From Paenibacillus zanthoxyli JH29 (lineage in GTDB: Bacteria > Bacillota > Bacilli > Paenibacillales > Paenibacillaceae), in the NCBI RefSeq assembly GCF_000520715.1, contig NZ_ASSD01000397.1, positions 1 to 45,565 of the forward strand: a DNA stretch of 45,565 bases, written 5' to 3'. The position numbers were made by a program, and so were the translations under genes. Position 1 is the stretch's first letter, and every line of letters starts with the position of its first letter. The notes under the pieces were generated by a model. The model was not told the origin of the DNA. It saw only the letters and a list, made by a program, of their open reading frames with translations, and searched no databases. Positions 32,321 through 40,744 of the stretch are shown here, one piece after another.

Positions 32321-32896
32321 ATGTCCAACCCTTCCAACCCGTCCGGCAGCGCCGCAACGCTCGTTATCGTTGCGCATCCGGATTTGGAGACGTCCCGGAT
32401 TAACAAACGCCTCACGGCCGAGATTGAACGAAGAGGCAATGTTACTGTACACCGCCTGTACGAGACGTATCCGGACGAAAAGATCGACGTCGCCCGCGAG
32501 CAGGCGCTGTTGATGTCTCATGACCGCATCGTGCTTCAATTCCCATTTTTCTGGTACAGCTCGCCTTCCTTGCTGAAGAAATGGATGGATGAAGTATTCG
32601 AGCTCGGCTTCGCGCACGGCAGAGGCGGCGATAAGCTGAATGGCAAGGAACTGCTCATTGCCACCTCTTCGGGAGGCGCGCAAAGCATGTACCAAGCCGG
32701 AGGCTTTCATAATTACTCTTACAGCGAGCTGCTGCGGCCGTTCCAGCAGACCGCCAACCTGGCCGGAATGATCTATCGTCCGCACTTTGTAGTGAGCGGA
32801 ATTCGCGAAGTGAGCAATGAACAGCTGGAGAAGTATGCGGCGGATTACGCCGACTATGTGGAGGGACGGCCCGCCCTCTCTCGCACGCGAGGTTAA
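32321..32896 (+). CDS. NAD(P)H-dependent flavin oxidoreductase (MdaB/KefF-like)
   Basis: Flavodoxin-fold quinone reductase type protein of 191 residues. The start of the fold is LVIVAHPDLETSRINKRL, followed by DRIVLQFPFFWYSSPSLLKK with the flavin-contact FPFFWYSSP motif and LIATSSGG. Such enzymes use NAD(P)H and FMN or FAD to reduce quinones or electrophiles. The ATG at 32321 has AAAGGAG 9 bases upstream; the frame is open to 32246 without a site. With the ArsR-type protein and the shared operators it likely forms an inducible detoxification unit. Confidence 0.87.
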   Translation: MSNPSNPSGSAATLVIVAHPDLETSRINKRLTAEIERRGNVTVHRLYETYPDEKIDVAREQALLMSHDRIVLQFPFFWYSSPSLLKKWMDEVFELGFAHGRGGDKLNGKELLIATSSGGAQSMYQAGGFHNYSYSELLRPFQQTANLAGMIYRPHFVVSGIREVSNEQLEKYAADYADYVEGRPALSRTRG

Positions 32897-32928
32897 CCGC
32901 AGCCGCATACACCGAAGACAACAACGCG

Positions 32929-32969
32929 CCAGCCCCTTCTTGCTGCAGACAGCGGCCGGAAGGGGCTGG
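32929..32969. terminator. Hairpin after the oxidoreductase gene
   Basis: Perfect 11-base arms CCAGCCCCTTC and GAAGGGGCTGG around 19 bases. It is GC-rich but lacks a clean T run, so termination may be inefficient. Confidence 0.6.
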
Positions 32970-32978
32970 ATTCGTCAA

Positions 32979-33009
32979 TTGCACATCCAGCAAATTCTTT
33001 TGCTATAAT
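32979..33009 (+). promoter_or_regulatory. Likely promoter of murI
   Basis: TTGCAC (32979-32984) and TATAAT (33004-33009) with a long 19-base spacer, 105 bases before the racemase start. Confidence 0.45.
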
Positions 33010-33113
33010 AAATAGGGCCAATAAGTAATGACCAGGTACCTATAACTAAGTACATACACATTGGAGACATATATATTCGATTATGTTTGGCAACGAGGGA
33101 TGGTGTTTACATC

Positions 33114-33884
33114 GTGAAAATTGGATTTTTCGATTCGGGGGTAGGTGGACTTACTGTCCTTTATCAAGCTCTTGAGCTGATGCCGAAAGAGGATTACCTT
33201 TTCTATGCGGATACGGATCATGTTCCATACGGCGAGAAGCCGAAGGAAAAGGTCAAACAATATGTAACCGAAGCCGTTGAATTTATTGCTCAACAAGGCG
33301 TGAAGGCGATAGTTATTGCATGCAATACTGCAACCAGCATTGTGATCGAGGAGCTGCGCCATAAGTATAATTTTCCTATATTGGGTATTGAACCTGCTGT
33401 GAAACCCGCCATTCTGGAGAGTAAGAAGCAGCAAAAGAAGGTTTTGGTTCTAGCTACTCGCCTTACACTTCAGGAGGAAAAATATAGGAACCTGGTGAGA
33501 AGTCATGACAGCGGCAATATGGTCGAAAGCTTGCCTCTTCCTGGACTTGTGGAGCTGGCGGAAACGCTTGAGTTCGCAGACGAAGTGGTGCTGCCGTACT
33601 TGCGCGAGCAATTGGAAGACATTGATGTAAAGCAGTACGGAACCGTCGTTTTGGGTTGCACGCATTTCCCATATTTCCGGGCCGCGCTTCGTAAAGTTTT
33701 CGGCAATCAGGCTGAACTTATTGACGGAAGCGTCGGTACCGCAAAACAACTGCAGCGCTTACTAGGTAACCGACTCGAAGAAGGGAATGGCACAATTACG
33801 TTCTTTGAGTCCGGTCGACCTATTCTGGACGAGCCCAAGTTGAGCAAATATCGGCGTTTGCTGAATTTACTTGGAGAAGGATGA
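33114..33884 (+). CDS. murI: Glutamate racemase
   Basis: Enzyme of 256 residues that makes D-glutamate for peptidoglycan. Both catalytic cysteines are seen: C70 in IACNTATS and C182 in LGCTHFP. DSGVGGLTV near the start and PYGEK at 39-43 also match. The likely start is the GTG at 33114 followed by KIGFFDSG; a GAGGGATGG site stands about 11 bases upstream, and longer in-frame starts have none. Its stop overlaps the ATG of a frameshifted ROK-family gene, so the two were cotranscribed. Confidence 0.93.
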   Translation: MKIGFFDSGVGGLTVLYQALELMPKEDYLFYADTDHVPYGEKPKEKVKQYVTEAVEFIAQQGVKAIVIACNTATSIVIEELRHKYNFPILGIEPAVKPAILESKKQQKKVLVLATRLTLQEEKYRNLVRSHDSGNMVESLPLPGLVELAETLEFADEVVLPYLREQLEDIDVKQYGTVVLGCTHFPYFRAALRKVFGNQAELIDGSVGTAKQLQRLLGNRLEEGNGTITFFESGRPILDEPKLSKYRRLLNLLGEG

Positions 33885-34799
33885 TTAGTAAAAGAAAGAA
33901 AGCAGCTGGTCTGAGATCGACTGCTTATTTTCAAGTCAAAAAAATGAACGTAGAGCTAGTAAAAAACGCGTTAAAAGCGCAGGCGATCGGAACCAAAGCG
34001 TCGATTTCAAGCCTAACCGAGCTAAGCGTAGCCACATGCGGTACCATATTAAACGAACTTGTCGCTGCCGGCGAAGTTATCGAGATGGAGCCGGATGGAC
34101 CAAACGGCGGCAGGCCCGCCAAACAGTATAAGTATAACGCCGATTTTGGCTGCGCCGTTTGTTTGCTTGTAAAGACGGAAGGAGACATTCACTCTATCCG
34201 TTACAGTATCGTGAATCTGGTCAGCGAGACCGTCAAAGAGACAATTCTAGAACTTGAACATATAGACGTCGATGCGATTGATCGGCTGATCGAACAACTT
34301 GTAGGCGAAAACGGTAATGTACAGGCAATCGGTATCGGAATACCCGGCGTTGTCCATCACGGAGTAGTCGGCGTTTGCGATGTTCCGGACCTTGCAGGCA
34401 AATCGTTAGGACCTTATTTTGAAGAAAAAAAACGAAGTGTCAGTCATCATTGAAAACGATATGAACTTGACAGTCTACGGTTTTTACCATTTGCAAAATT
34501 TTGAAGAAGAAAAAACGTTTGCCGTCGTTAACTTTCCAAAAAACCATTTTCCCGGTGCGGGTTTTATCGTAGATGGACGAATATTATCCGGGAACACGAA
34601 ATTCGGCGGCGAGGTTTCTTTTCTGCCTTTTGGAATTACACGCGAGGAGCAGCTGCGGCAACTGCAGACCGATGATGGCTTTGTCCGGTTGGCTATGAAT
34701 ACACTAACCTCAATCATTGCCATTATTAACCCGGTAACAATTGCGATAACAGGCGAGCTTCCTCGTGAGACTCAACTTAAAGGTCATCAAGCAAATTGA
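33881..34799 (+). pseudogene. ROK family regulator or kinase, frameshifted
   Basis: The first frame encodes a basic N-terminus with a winged-helix-like part (VELVKNALKAQAIGTKASIS then LTELSVATCGTILNELV) and the ROK fold up to GKSLGPYFEE. At a run of eight A (near 34425-34432) the frame breaks; one base fewer gives EEKNEVSVIIENDMNLTVYG, and the fold continues in another frame to about ITGELPRE. The end, TQLKGHQAN, is shorter than usual, so a second lesion is likely. Intact homologues are transcriptional repressors or sugar kinases. A sequencing error in the A run cannot be excluded, but the short C-terminus argues for decay. Confidence 0.75.
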
Positions 34800-34869
34800 T
34801 AATGGCTAGGCAAGGGGCTATGGAATACCGGTAACTATCTGGTTGACAACGAAAAAAACTTAGAGCAAT

Positions 34870-34992
34870 CTATAACAAAGCTCCTGCTGCCACAAATCCC
34901 GATAGCACCAATCCGATCCCTGTCAACAAACGGCCGGGTGCCCAGAAAATCCACCCACAGCCATATCCATTCACCCATTTACTTCTCCCCAT
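34870..34992 (-). CDS. Small glycine-rich hydrophobic protein, 40 residues
   Basis: A minus-strand frame encodes MGRSKWVNGYGCGWIFW and a hydrophobic, glycine-rich segment (LLTGIGLVLSGFVAAGALL). GAGGGGG lies 7 bases before the ATG. The composition suggests a membrane-inserted small protein, possibly a spore-associated one or a toxin-like peptide. I do not recognise it. A perfect CTGTATC/GATACAG hairpin (35019-35036) stands just upstream and may be an operator. Confidence 0.5.
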   Translation of the reverse strand: MGRSKWVNGYGCGWIFWAPGRLLTGIGLVLSGFVAAGALL

Positions 34993-35106
34993 GAGTATCC
35001 CCCTCATGTAAAAAATGTCTGTATCTTACGATACAGAACATCTTAAGACAATCAGTGATAATTACCGCATGTTACTTATTCTAACTTGAGGCGGCGTAAT
35101 GCTAAA

Positions 35107-35147
35107 TTAATAATTCGTTAAGAATTGTTTCATGACCAGTTTATACT
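35107..35147 (+). promoter_or_regulatory. Response-regulator direct repeat and promoter, copy B
   Basis: TTAATAATTCG and TTAAGAATTGT with an 11-base period, then TATACT at 35142-35147, 24 bases after the start of the second repeat, exactly as in copy A. It drives the kinase-regulator-ABC operon, so autoregulation is likely. Confidence 0.72.
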
Positions 35148-35235
35148 TGGGGCTTACATTGGAGTAGACGGACCAAGTTGATAGTAGGAGGCTTACCGAC
35201 AGAGAAACAAAAAGAGGTAGGGTGATTGATCAAAT

Positions 35236-36696
35236 ATGTCCATTCGTTTGAAATTTCTGCTGTCGTACGCGGCAATGCTGGTGGTACCATTGTTTCTGCT
35301 TATTATAACAGCCATGCTGATGACAGTCGTCTACCAGGGGGATGTCCAAAGCCTTAGAAGTATTTATGAGAGTAAATTTGAACGATTAGAAGATAGCGAA
35401 ACGCGTAATCTCATCAAACATACCTTCATGCAAAATACAGATCTACTCACGGATACCGTTTTTCTGAACGATTTATCGGCAGATATGCTCAAAAAAAATA
35501 TCTCTCTATATATTCGTTCTGAGAACACGGCACTATATGCCTCAGACGATCTTCTGCTTAAACATGGGTTAACCGATCATTTTCCGGCTTTCAAACAAGC
35601 GGGATCTCAAAATGAACCTTTTCAAAAGAAATACAACAATGAATGGTATCAGATAGCCCAATTTGATTTATTATCCAAGAATTCAAAGCCGGTTAGTATT
35701 TTCCTAGTGAGCAAAATTGATCCATTGGTTTATTCCTTAAGGACTTTTTTTCCAATTTTGTCTCAGTCCACAGTAGTCGTTCTCCTGCTGACGCATATCC
35801 TGCTTACTACCTATATGTCGAGAACAATTATCCGTCCTTTGCTTGAACTGCGCAAAGCGGCGAAGCGGGTGACCGAGGGGGATTTGGATTTCCAGGTGAA
35901 GATTAGCGGCAAAGATGAACTGGGGCAGCTTGGGATGGCCTTTGAAGAGATGAGGTCCAAACTTCAGCAGTCTATTCTTGTCCAGCAGCAATATGAAACG
36001 AACCGAAAAGAGCTCATCACGAATATTTCCCATGATTTAAAGACGCCAATCACTGCCATTAAAGGCTATGTGGATGGGATATTGGAAGGCGTGGCTGATT
36101 CGCCCGAAAAAAATGAAAAATACATGCGTACGATTGCCGCTAAGGCCGGTGAAATGGATCACCTGATTGATGAATTGTTTCTGTACTCGAAGCTGGACAT
36201 GCAGAAGCTGCCGTTTTCTTTTGAGTCTGTACCTATTCTGCCTTTCCTGAATGATTGGGTGGAGGAGCTGAAGTTGGATCTGGAAAAACAGGAGGTAGAT
36301 CTGCACATCGCGATGAATAGCGGGGAAGCAGCTCGGGTATCTGTAGACCGCGAATCGTTTAAACGCGTGCTTGGCAATATCATTCAGAACAGCCTGAAGT
36401 ATATGGATAAGCCTGAAAAGAGAATCACCGTCCACACCTGGGTAGAGGCGCAGAGCTTCACTCTGGCCATCGGAGATAACGGACCAGGAATTCCTCCGGA
36501 AGCGGCCGGGCATATTTTCGAACGATTTTACCGGGCAGAGCAGTCCAGAAATACGAATACCGGCGGCAGCGGCCTTGGTCTTGCCATCGCCAAGCAGATT
36601 ATTGAGGAGCATGGGGGAGCTATTTATGCGGACAGCAAAGAAGGCGAGGGAACGGTGATTCGTATTGTATTACCGATTGAGAGAGGAGCCGAATGA
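35236..36696 (+). CDS. Sensor histidine kinase of an ABC-transporter operon
   Basis: Membrane kinase of 486 residues: helix at 8-32, extracellular domain of about 140 residues, second helix at about 172-193, HAMP (194-245), H-box with H266 in NISHDLKTP, then N-box NIIQNSLKYMD, G1 GDNGPGIP and G2 GGSGLGLA. All catalytic motifs look intact, in contrast to the kinase at 8472. The ATG at 35236 has a moderate site (GAGGTAGGGTGA) upstream. Its stop overlaps the ATG of the regulator gene. Transporter genes directly follow, so it probably senses an antibiotic or envelope damage. Confidence 0.92.
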   Translation: MSIRLKFLLSYAAMLVVPLFLLIITAMLMTVVYQGDVQSLRSIYESKFERLEDSETRNLIKHTFMQNTDLLTDTVFLNDLSADMLKKNISLYIRSENTALYASDDLLLKHGLTDHFPAFKQAGSQNEPFQKKYNNEWYQIAQFDLLSKNSKPVSIFLVSKIDPLVYSLRTFFPILSQSTVVVLLLTHILLTTYMSRTIIRPLLELRKAAKRVTEGDLDFQVKISGKDELGQLGMAFEEMRSKLQQSILVQQQYETNRKELITNISHDLKTPITAIKGYVDGILEGVADSPEKNEKYMRTIAAKAGEMDHLIDELFLYSKLDMQKLPFSFESVPILPFLNDWVEELKLDLEKQEVDLHIAMNSGEAARVSVDRESFKRVLGNIIQNSLKYMDKPEKRITVHTWVEAQSFTLAIGDNGPGIPPEAAGHIFERFYRAEQSRNTNTGGSGLGLAIAKQIIEEHGGAIYADSKEGEGTVIRIVLPIERGAE

Positions 36697-37388
36697 GAAT
36701 GAAGCGAACGATACTGATTGTAGAAGATGAGCCTTCGATAGCCGAGCTCCAGCGGGATTACCTGGAGTTGAACGGATATCAAACTGAAATCGCCATAGAC
36801 GGAGAACACGGTTTGGAGCTTGGTCTTAGCGGCAAATTCGAGTTAATTGTGCTGGATGTCATGCTGCCTAAGCTGAATGGCTTCGAGGTATGCAAAAGAA
36901 TTCGCGACGAGTTGGATATTCCCATCCTTATGGTCACCGCCAGACGGGAGGATATTGATATTGTGCGCGGGCTGGGTCTTGGTGCGGATGATTATATGAC
37001 CAAACCTTTCAAGCCTGCGGAACTGGTCGCCAGAGTGAAAGCTCATTTGTCCCGCTATGACCGTCTGAAGGGGCACGGATCATCCACGAATGAACTGGAA
37101 ATTAGGGGTTTAAGGCTGAACCCCGACTCCCGCCGCGCTTTTGTCAGGGATGAGGAGGTTACGCTGACAACCAAGGAATTTGATCTGCTTCATTTTCTGG
37201 CGCTGCATCCCAATCATGTATTCAGCAAGGATCAGCTCTTTGAGCGGTTATGGGGCATTGACTCTTTGGGAGATACTCAGACGGTAACTGTGCACATCCG
37301 CAAGCTCCGGGAAAAAATCGAAGAGGATTCCGCCAATCCGATATATATCGAGACTCTATGGGGAGCCGGCTATCGTTTTCGTTCCTGA
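36693..37388 (+). CDS. Response regulator, OmpR/PhoB family
   Basis: Regulator of 231 residues with receiver features E11, D12, phosphorylation site D55 in LIVLDVMLPK, and K104 in MTKPFK. The C-terminal winged helix has LTTKEFDLLHFLALHPNHVF and TLWGAGYRF. It overlaps the kinase gene by four bases. Its operon begins with a copy of the 11-base direct repeat, so it is the best candidate for binding the repeat sites across this window. Confidence 0.93.
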   Translation: MRMKRTILIVEDEPSIAELQRDYLELNGYQTEIAIDGEHGLELGLSGKFELIVLDVMLPKLNGFEVCKRIRDELDIPILMVTARREDIDIVRGLGLGADDYMTKPFKPAELVARVKAHLSRYDRLKGHGSSTNELEIRGLRLNPDSRRAFVRDEEVTLTTKEFDLLHFLALHPNHVFSKDQLFERLWGIDSLGDTQTVTVHIRKLREKIEEDSANPIYIETLWGAGYRFRS

Positions 37389-37466
37389 ATAGATTTACCC
37401 ATTAATCTAATATTGCAGGAAAGATCCGTAAAAAAGGTCTTAAGTAAACGCCAAGGGGGAGAAGGC

Positions 37467-38222
37467 ATGGAGAGTATAGCCAAGCTAACTGGAGTGAGTA
37501 AAGAATTCCGAAACGGCAGGGGCATCAGAGGTGTGAATTTGGTGCTGCAAAAAGGTGATATATACGGGTTGCTCGGACCCAACGGTGCCGGCAAAACAAC
37601 ACTTCTGAAAATGCTGACCGGCCTGATTTCTCCGAGCTTTGGAAGCATTTCATTGTTTGGGCAAAATCTTGAGCAATCTTTCTCAGCGAGTATGAGGAAG
37701 GTGGGCTGCATGATCGAATCGGCTGATTTTTATGATTATGTCACAGCGGTCCAATATTTGAAGCTGAATGCCAACTTTTATCCGGATATCCGGCCGCAGC
37801 GGATTGCTGAGGTGCTTGAGGCGGTTGGTCTTGCCTCTTTTGCCAAAGAAAAAATTAGGCACTACTCCACCGGCATGAAGCAAAAGCTAGCAATGGCCTC
37901 GTCCATCCTGCATAACCCGGAACTCGTGATCTGGGATGAGCCGACAAACGGACTGGATGTCGAAGGAGTGGTTCATTTTCGCAGTCTGGTTAAACAATTA
38001 TCCGCTGACCAGGGGATCACCTTCCTGATTTCCAGCCACATGATTCATGAATTGGAGCAGCTTTGCAATAGAGTAGGCATTTTGCATCAAGGCGTTCTGA
38101 TTCGTGAAGGAAACGTGCAGGAACTGCTGACGGACAATATATCCCTGGAGCAGTATTACATTGCTGAACTACAAAAAGGAAAGGAGTTGATGGAAAATGG
38201 ACGGCTTGAGAGCAGGACTTAA
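37467..38222 (+). CDS. ABC transporter ATP-binding protein (BcrA-like)
   Basis: ATPase of 251 residues: Walker A GPNGAGKTT at about 37-45, signature YSTGMKQKL, Walker B LVIWDEP, and H-loop SSHM. It resembles the ATPases of bacitracin and lantibiotic export systems (BcrA/CcmA-like, with the NGLDVEG loop). The ATG at 37467 has GGGGGAGAA about 5 bases upstream. It overlaps the permease gene by 26 bases, and the two form an exporter with the two-component pair upstream. Confidence 0.9.
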   Translation: MESIAKLTGVSKEFRNGRGIRGVNLVLQKGDIYGLLGPNGAGKTTLLKMLTGLISPSFGSISLFGQNLEQSFSASMRKVGCMIESADFYDYVTAVQYLKLNANFYPDIRPQRIAEVLEAVGLASFAKEKIRHYSTGMKQKLAMASSILHNPELVIWDEPTNGLDVEGVVHFRSLVKQLSADQGITFLISSHMIHELEQLCNRVGILHQGVLIREGNVQELLTDNISLEQYYIAELQKGKELMENGRLESRT

Positions 38223-38946
38223 AAACGAATTGCTGCTTATGATTTATCGCAAAAAAACAATGTTCTTTTTCCTAGTTTCCGTCTTAATTCCAGTTCTGTT
38301 CATCTTGTTATTCCATGCTCTTCACCCTATTCTGGGACGGATTGCGGTCAGTCCTTCCTATCCGGTTCAAATGCTGGAGATCTATACGGTATTCTTAATT
38401 CCCCTGTTCATGTTTGTGGAGATTGCCGATTTATTTCCGCAGGAAATATCATCACGCACATTGAAACTGGCGCTGCTGCGGCCTATCACGAGATTAGGTG
38501 CTTATTTGGCTAAATTTCTTGCCCTTGGTGTGGCAATCGGCATATTGCTGCTGCTCTTGGGGACGGTAAGCACACTGTGCAATATTTTATTCGGAATACC
38601 AGGTACAGGAAACCTAGACATCTTCGGATTGCTAAAAGCCTACGCAGCAGCTTTCCTGTCTATGTTGTCTCTTGCGGCCTTGTTCATATTCATCGCTCAA
38701 TTTTTTCGCAGCGCCGGCGGATTTCTGGTATTTTCCATTCTGTTATACACCGGGGCCAAAGCGGTTCCTTACTTTATAAACGGCTTCTCCTTTTTTTCCA
38801 TAACTTCATATACAGACTGGTATTCACTATGGTTAAGCCATACCGTCTCCACAGGCAGACTCGTGACCACATCCCTGTTCCTGCTGTCTAGTTTGCTTAT
38901 GTTTTTAACGATAGGCTATATCCTCTTTGATCGGAAGGAGGTTTAA
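38197..38946 (+). CDS. ABC-2 type permease
   Basis: Membrane subunit of 249 residues with six hydrophobic segments, including the one near residues 20-45 and the last at 225-243. The segment around FPQEISSRTLKLALLRPITR is typical of ABC-2 permeases of the lantibiotic/bacitracin type, which work with a single ATPase as a heterotetramer. AAAGGAG lies about 11 bases before the ATG. The substrate is unknown; the operon context favours a cell-wall-active peptide. Confidence 0.85.
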   Translation: MDGLRAGLKNELLLMIYRKKTMFFFLVSVLIPVLFILLFHALHPILGRIAVSPSYPVQMLEIYTVFLIPLFMFVEIADLFPQEISSRTLKLALLRPITRLGAYLAKFLALGVAIGILLLLLGTVSTLCNILFGIPGTGNLDIFGLLKAYAAAFLSMLSLAALFIFIAQFFRSAGGFLVFSILLYTGAKAVPYFINGFSFFSITSYTDWYSLWLSHTVSTGRLVTTSLFLLSSLLMFLTIGYILFDRKEV

Positions 38947-38975
38947 CAGGGAATTGCCGCAGGCAAAGCACAATA

Positions 38976-39015
38976 TTAAGATTTATTTAATAGTCTCTTC
39001 ATGGTGAATTTAGGA
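38976..39015 (+). promoter_or_regulatory. Response-regulator direct repeat and promoter, copy E
   Basis: TTAAGATTTAT and TTAATAGTCTC, 11-base period, with TTAGGA at 39010-39015 as a -10, 23 bases after the second repeat start. It closely resembles copy D at uppP in sequence and spacing. Confidence 0.62.
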
Positions 39016-39070
39016 TTATCACTTAGGATTAGCTTGCAAGATAAAATTAGAGTGAAGGGAAGATACAAGG

Positions 39071-40009
39071 ATGAAGAAGAAGTGGCTGTTGAGTGGAAGC
39101 GCAATTGGAATTAGCGGTGCTATTATGTTAGCCACCGGACTTACCGCGTTTGCAGGAACCTCAGGTTATGAAGATTACAAGGCTGCCCTTAAGAATACGG
39201 CGCAGAATCTGGAAAGTGTTACGGTACAGGCTGATGCAGTTCTTAAGGACAACGGCACCCTGCTTAGCCAGGCACAGAGCAATTTGAAGGCAAGCCTGAA
39301 AAATGAAGCAGTGAGTGGAACCCTCAAGATTAACGGGAAGGTTGGTTCGCAGAACATCAGCCTCTACAGACAGCCTGAAGGATTAGTATGGAAAAGCGAT
39401 GCTTCGGATATTTACTATGTGAAGCAGGATAAGGCAGAGAAGAATGATCAGGAAGCAGGTAAGGTGACCAAGGATGCGGCTTGGCTTAGCAGTCAGGAAG
39501 AGACGGTAATTGATGCGCTGATCGGAAATTTAAAGAATGAATTCACTTCCACCTCAGAAAGTGACGGCTCCAAGAAAATTTCGCTTCAGCTTGAGAGCGC
39601 ACAAATTCCGGCTGTTGTGCAAGCTCTCGCGCCAGTCGCCTTCAAACATCTAGCGTATCAATCAGAATGGAATCGACCTGGCGACAGCGGGACAGCAGCA
39701 GAGGGAAGCGATCCGGAAGAGCTGTTTCAACAAGGTCTGTTAAACGCCAAGGATATTGCTCTGACGGATGGTGTGCAAATTCAAAGCATCAGCTTGAATG
39801 CGGTGGTCAATCCAGCTAATGAAATTCAGAGCCAACAATTCGATATCACATTTACCGGCCAAGATGCTCAGGGAGTAGCCCATACATTGACTGCAAGCTT
39901 GGATGTTCAGTTGTCTGCTTTTAATGGAACAACCCCTGATTCTATTGACTTAAGTGGTAAACAAGTACAGCAATTGAAGGACGATCATGAAGGCAGACAT
40001 CACGAATAA
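39071..40009 (+). CDS. Secreted protein of unknown function
   Basis: Protein of 312 residues with a signal peptide (MKKKWLLSGSAIGISGAIML, cut after FAG or AFA). No lipobox is present. The mature part is hydrophilic, rich in Ala, Ser, Gln and Asp, and repeats a pattern of beta-strands; it contains no motif I recognise and ends in DDHEGRHHE, which may bind a metal. The gene has its own regulator site upstream, so it is probably induced with the ABC operon, perhaps as a decoy, sensor or shielding protein. AGGGAAG lies 9 bases before the ATG. Confidence 0.68.
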   Translation: MKKKWLLSGSAIGISGAIMLATGLTAFAGTSGYEDYKAALKNTAQNLESVTVQADAVLKDNGTLLSQAQSNLKASLKNEAVSGTLKINGKVGSQNISLYRQPEGLVWKSDASDIYYVKQDKAEKNDQEAGKVTKDAAWLSSQEETVIDALIGNLKNEFTSTSESDGSKKISLQLESAQIPAVVQALAPVAFKHLAYQSEWNRPGDSGTAAEGSDPEELFQQGLLNAKDIALTDGVQIQSISLNAVVNPANEIQSQQFDITFTGQDAQGVAHTLTASLDVQLSAFNGTTPDSIDLSGKQVQQLKDDHEGRHHE

Positions 40010-40046
40010 ACGAAGCGGAAATTGAAGTTTGCATGAATTTCAAACG

Positions 40047-40093
40047 GGGCAGTCCCAAAAGTCATCGCACGTGACTTAGGGATCGCCCTTTTT
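40047..40093 (+). terminator. Terminator after the secreted-protein gene
   Basis: Arms GGGC-GTCCC and GGGAT-GCCC with an inner AAGTC/GACTT hairpin, then TTTTT. The convergent MerR gene ends here as well. Confidence 0.75.
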
Positions 40094-40533
40094 CATTTTG
40101 TCAAAAAAGAAGCCGTTCCTAGTCCTATTGGCACTGCATTCTCTGCTTCATTTAAATCTTTTTCATAATTAGCTTTTTTGTGCTCAATAAGAGCCAGTTG
40201 TGCCTCAATCTCGTGTTTTTTGGCTAAAAGTATTTCTTCTTGGTTTAAGACGATGGAGTACTTCTCTTTCAGTTCCATTTTATCTTCCCTTGAGAGGCCG
40301 ATATAATGGAAAATCATGTCAATTCCCATTCCTGTGCTTCTCATACATTGAATCATTCTCAATCTCATGATTTGATCATCACAGAACACGCGGATGTTAT
40401 TCTTATCTCGCGCTACATCTTGCAGTAAACCGATATCTTCATAATAGCGGATTGTTGGTTTGGGTAGGTTAGTTATTTTTGATACTTCCTTAATTGTGTA
40501 TTTGGGTTCGGTTCCATAAATAAATTCTTCCAT
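40093..40533 (-). CDS. MerR family transcriptional regulator
   Basis: Protein of 146 residues: the N-terminal winged helix YTIKEVSKITNLPKPTIRYY is the family mark, followed by the second wing and a long dimerisation coiled coil ending KKANYEKDLNEAENAV. No cysteine metal site is conspicuous, so it may bind an organic ligand or aldehyde, as AdhR-like members do. The ATG at 40533 has AGGAGGG 5 bases upstream. Two identical palindromes lie between it and the divergent aldehyde dehydrogenase gene, which indicates joint control. Confidence 0.9.
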   Translation of the reverse strand: MEEFIYGTEPKYTIKEVSKITNLPKPTIRYYEDIGLLQDVARDKNNIRVFCDDQIMRLRMIQCMRSTGMGIDMIFHYIGLSREDKMELKEKYSIVLNQEEILLAKKHEIEAQLALIEHKKANYEKDLNEAENAVPIGLGTASFLTK

Positions 40534-40555
40534 AGTTCCCTCCTATATCACTTTG

Positions 40556-40570
40556 TTCAAGTTACTTGAA
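40556..40570. promoter_or_regulatory. MerR operator, copy 1
   Basis: TTCAAGTTACTTGAA, a perfect odd palindrome 22 bases before the merR start. An identical copy lies at 40673-40687 in the divergent promoter. It is probably the self-control site. Confidence 0.75.
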
Positions 40571-40667
40571 TGTATAAAAATTACGATAACATATGAGCGG
40601 AAGAAGAACAAGTCATGGTCATTAGAGTTAAATAGATCGTTTCCACAAAAATTATTTTTAATAATAT

Positions 40668-40698
40668 TTGACTTCAAGTTACTTGAACTGATTATAGT
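40668..40698 (+). promoter_or_regulatory. MerR-type promoter of the aldehyde dehydrogenase operon
   Basis: TTGACT (40668-40673) and TATAGT (40693-40698) are separated by 19 bases, the long spacer typical of promoters activated by MerR proteins. The spacer region carries TTCAAGTTACTTGAA at 40673-40687. Confidence 0.85.
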
Positions 40699-40744
40699 GA
40701 TTCATGAAGCAAGTAATCATAAATATCGCATAGGAGGCAAATGA

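Noticed and set aside
40553..40744. A 63-codon frame between merR and the aldehyde dehydrogenase gene
   Set aside because: It runs through both operators and the promoter and has no ribosome site.
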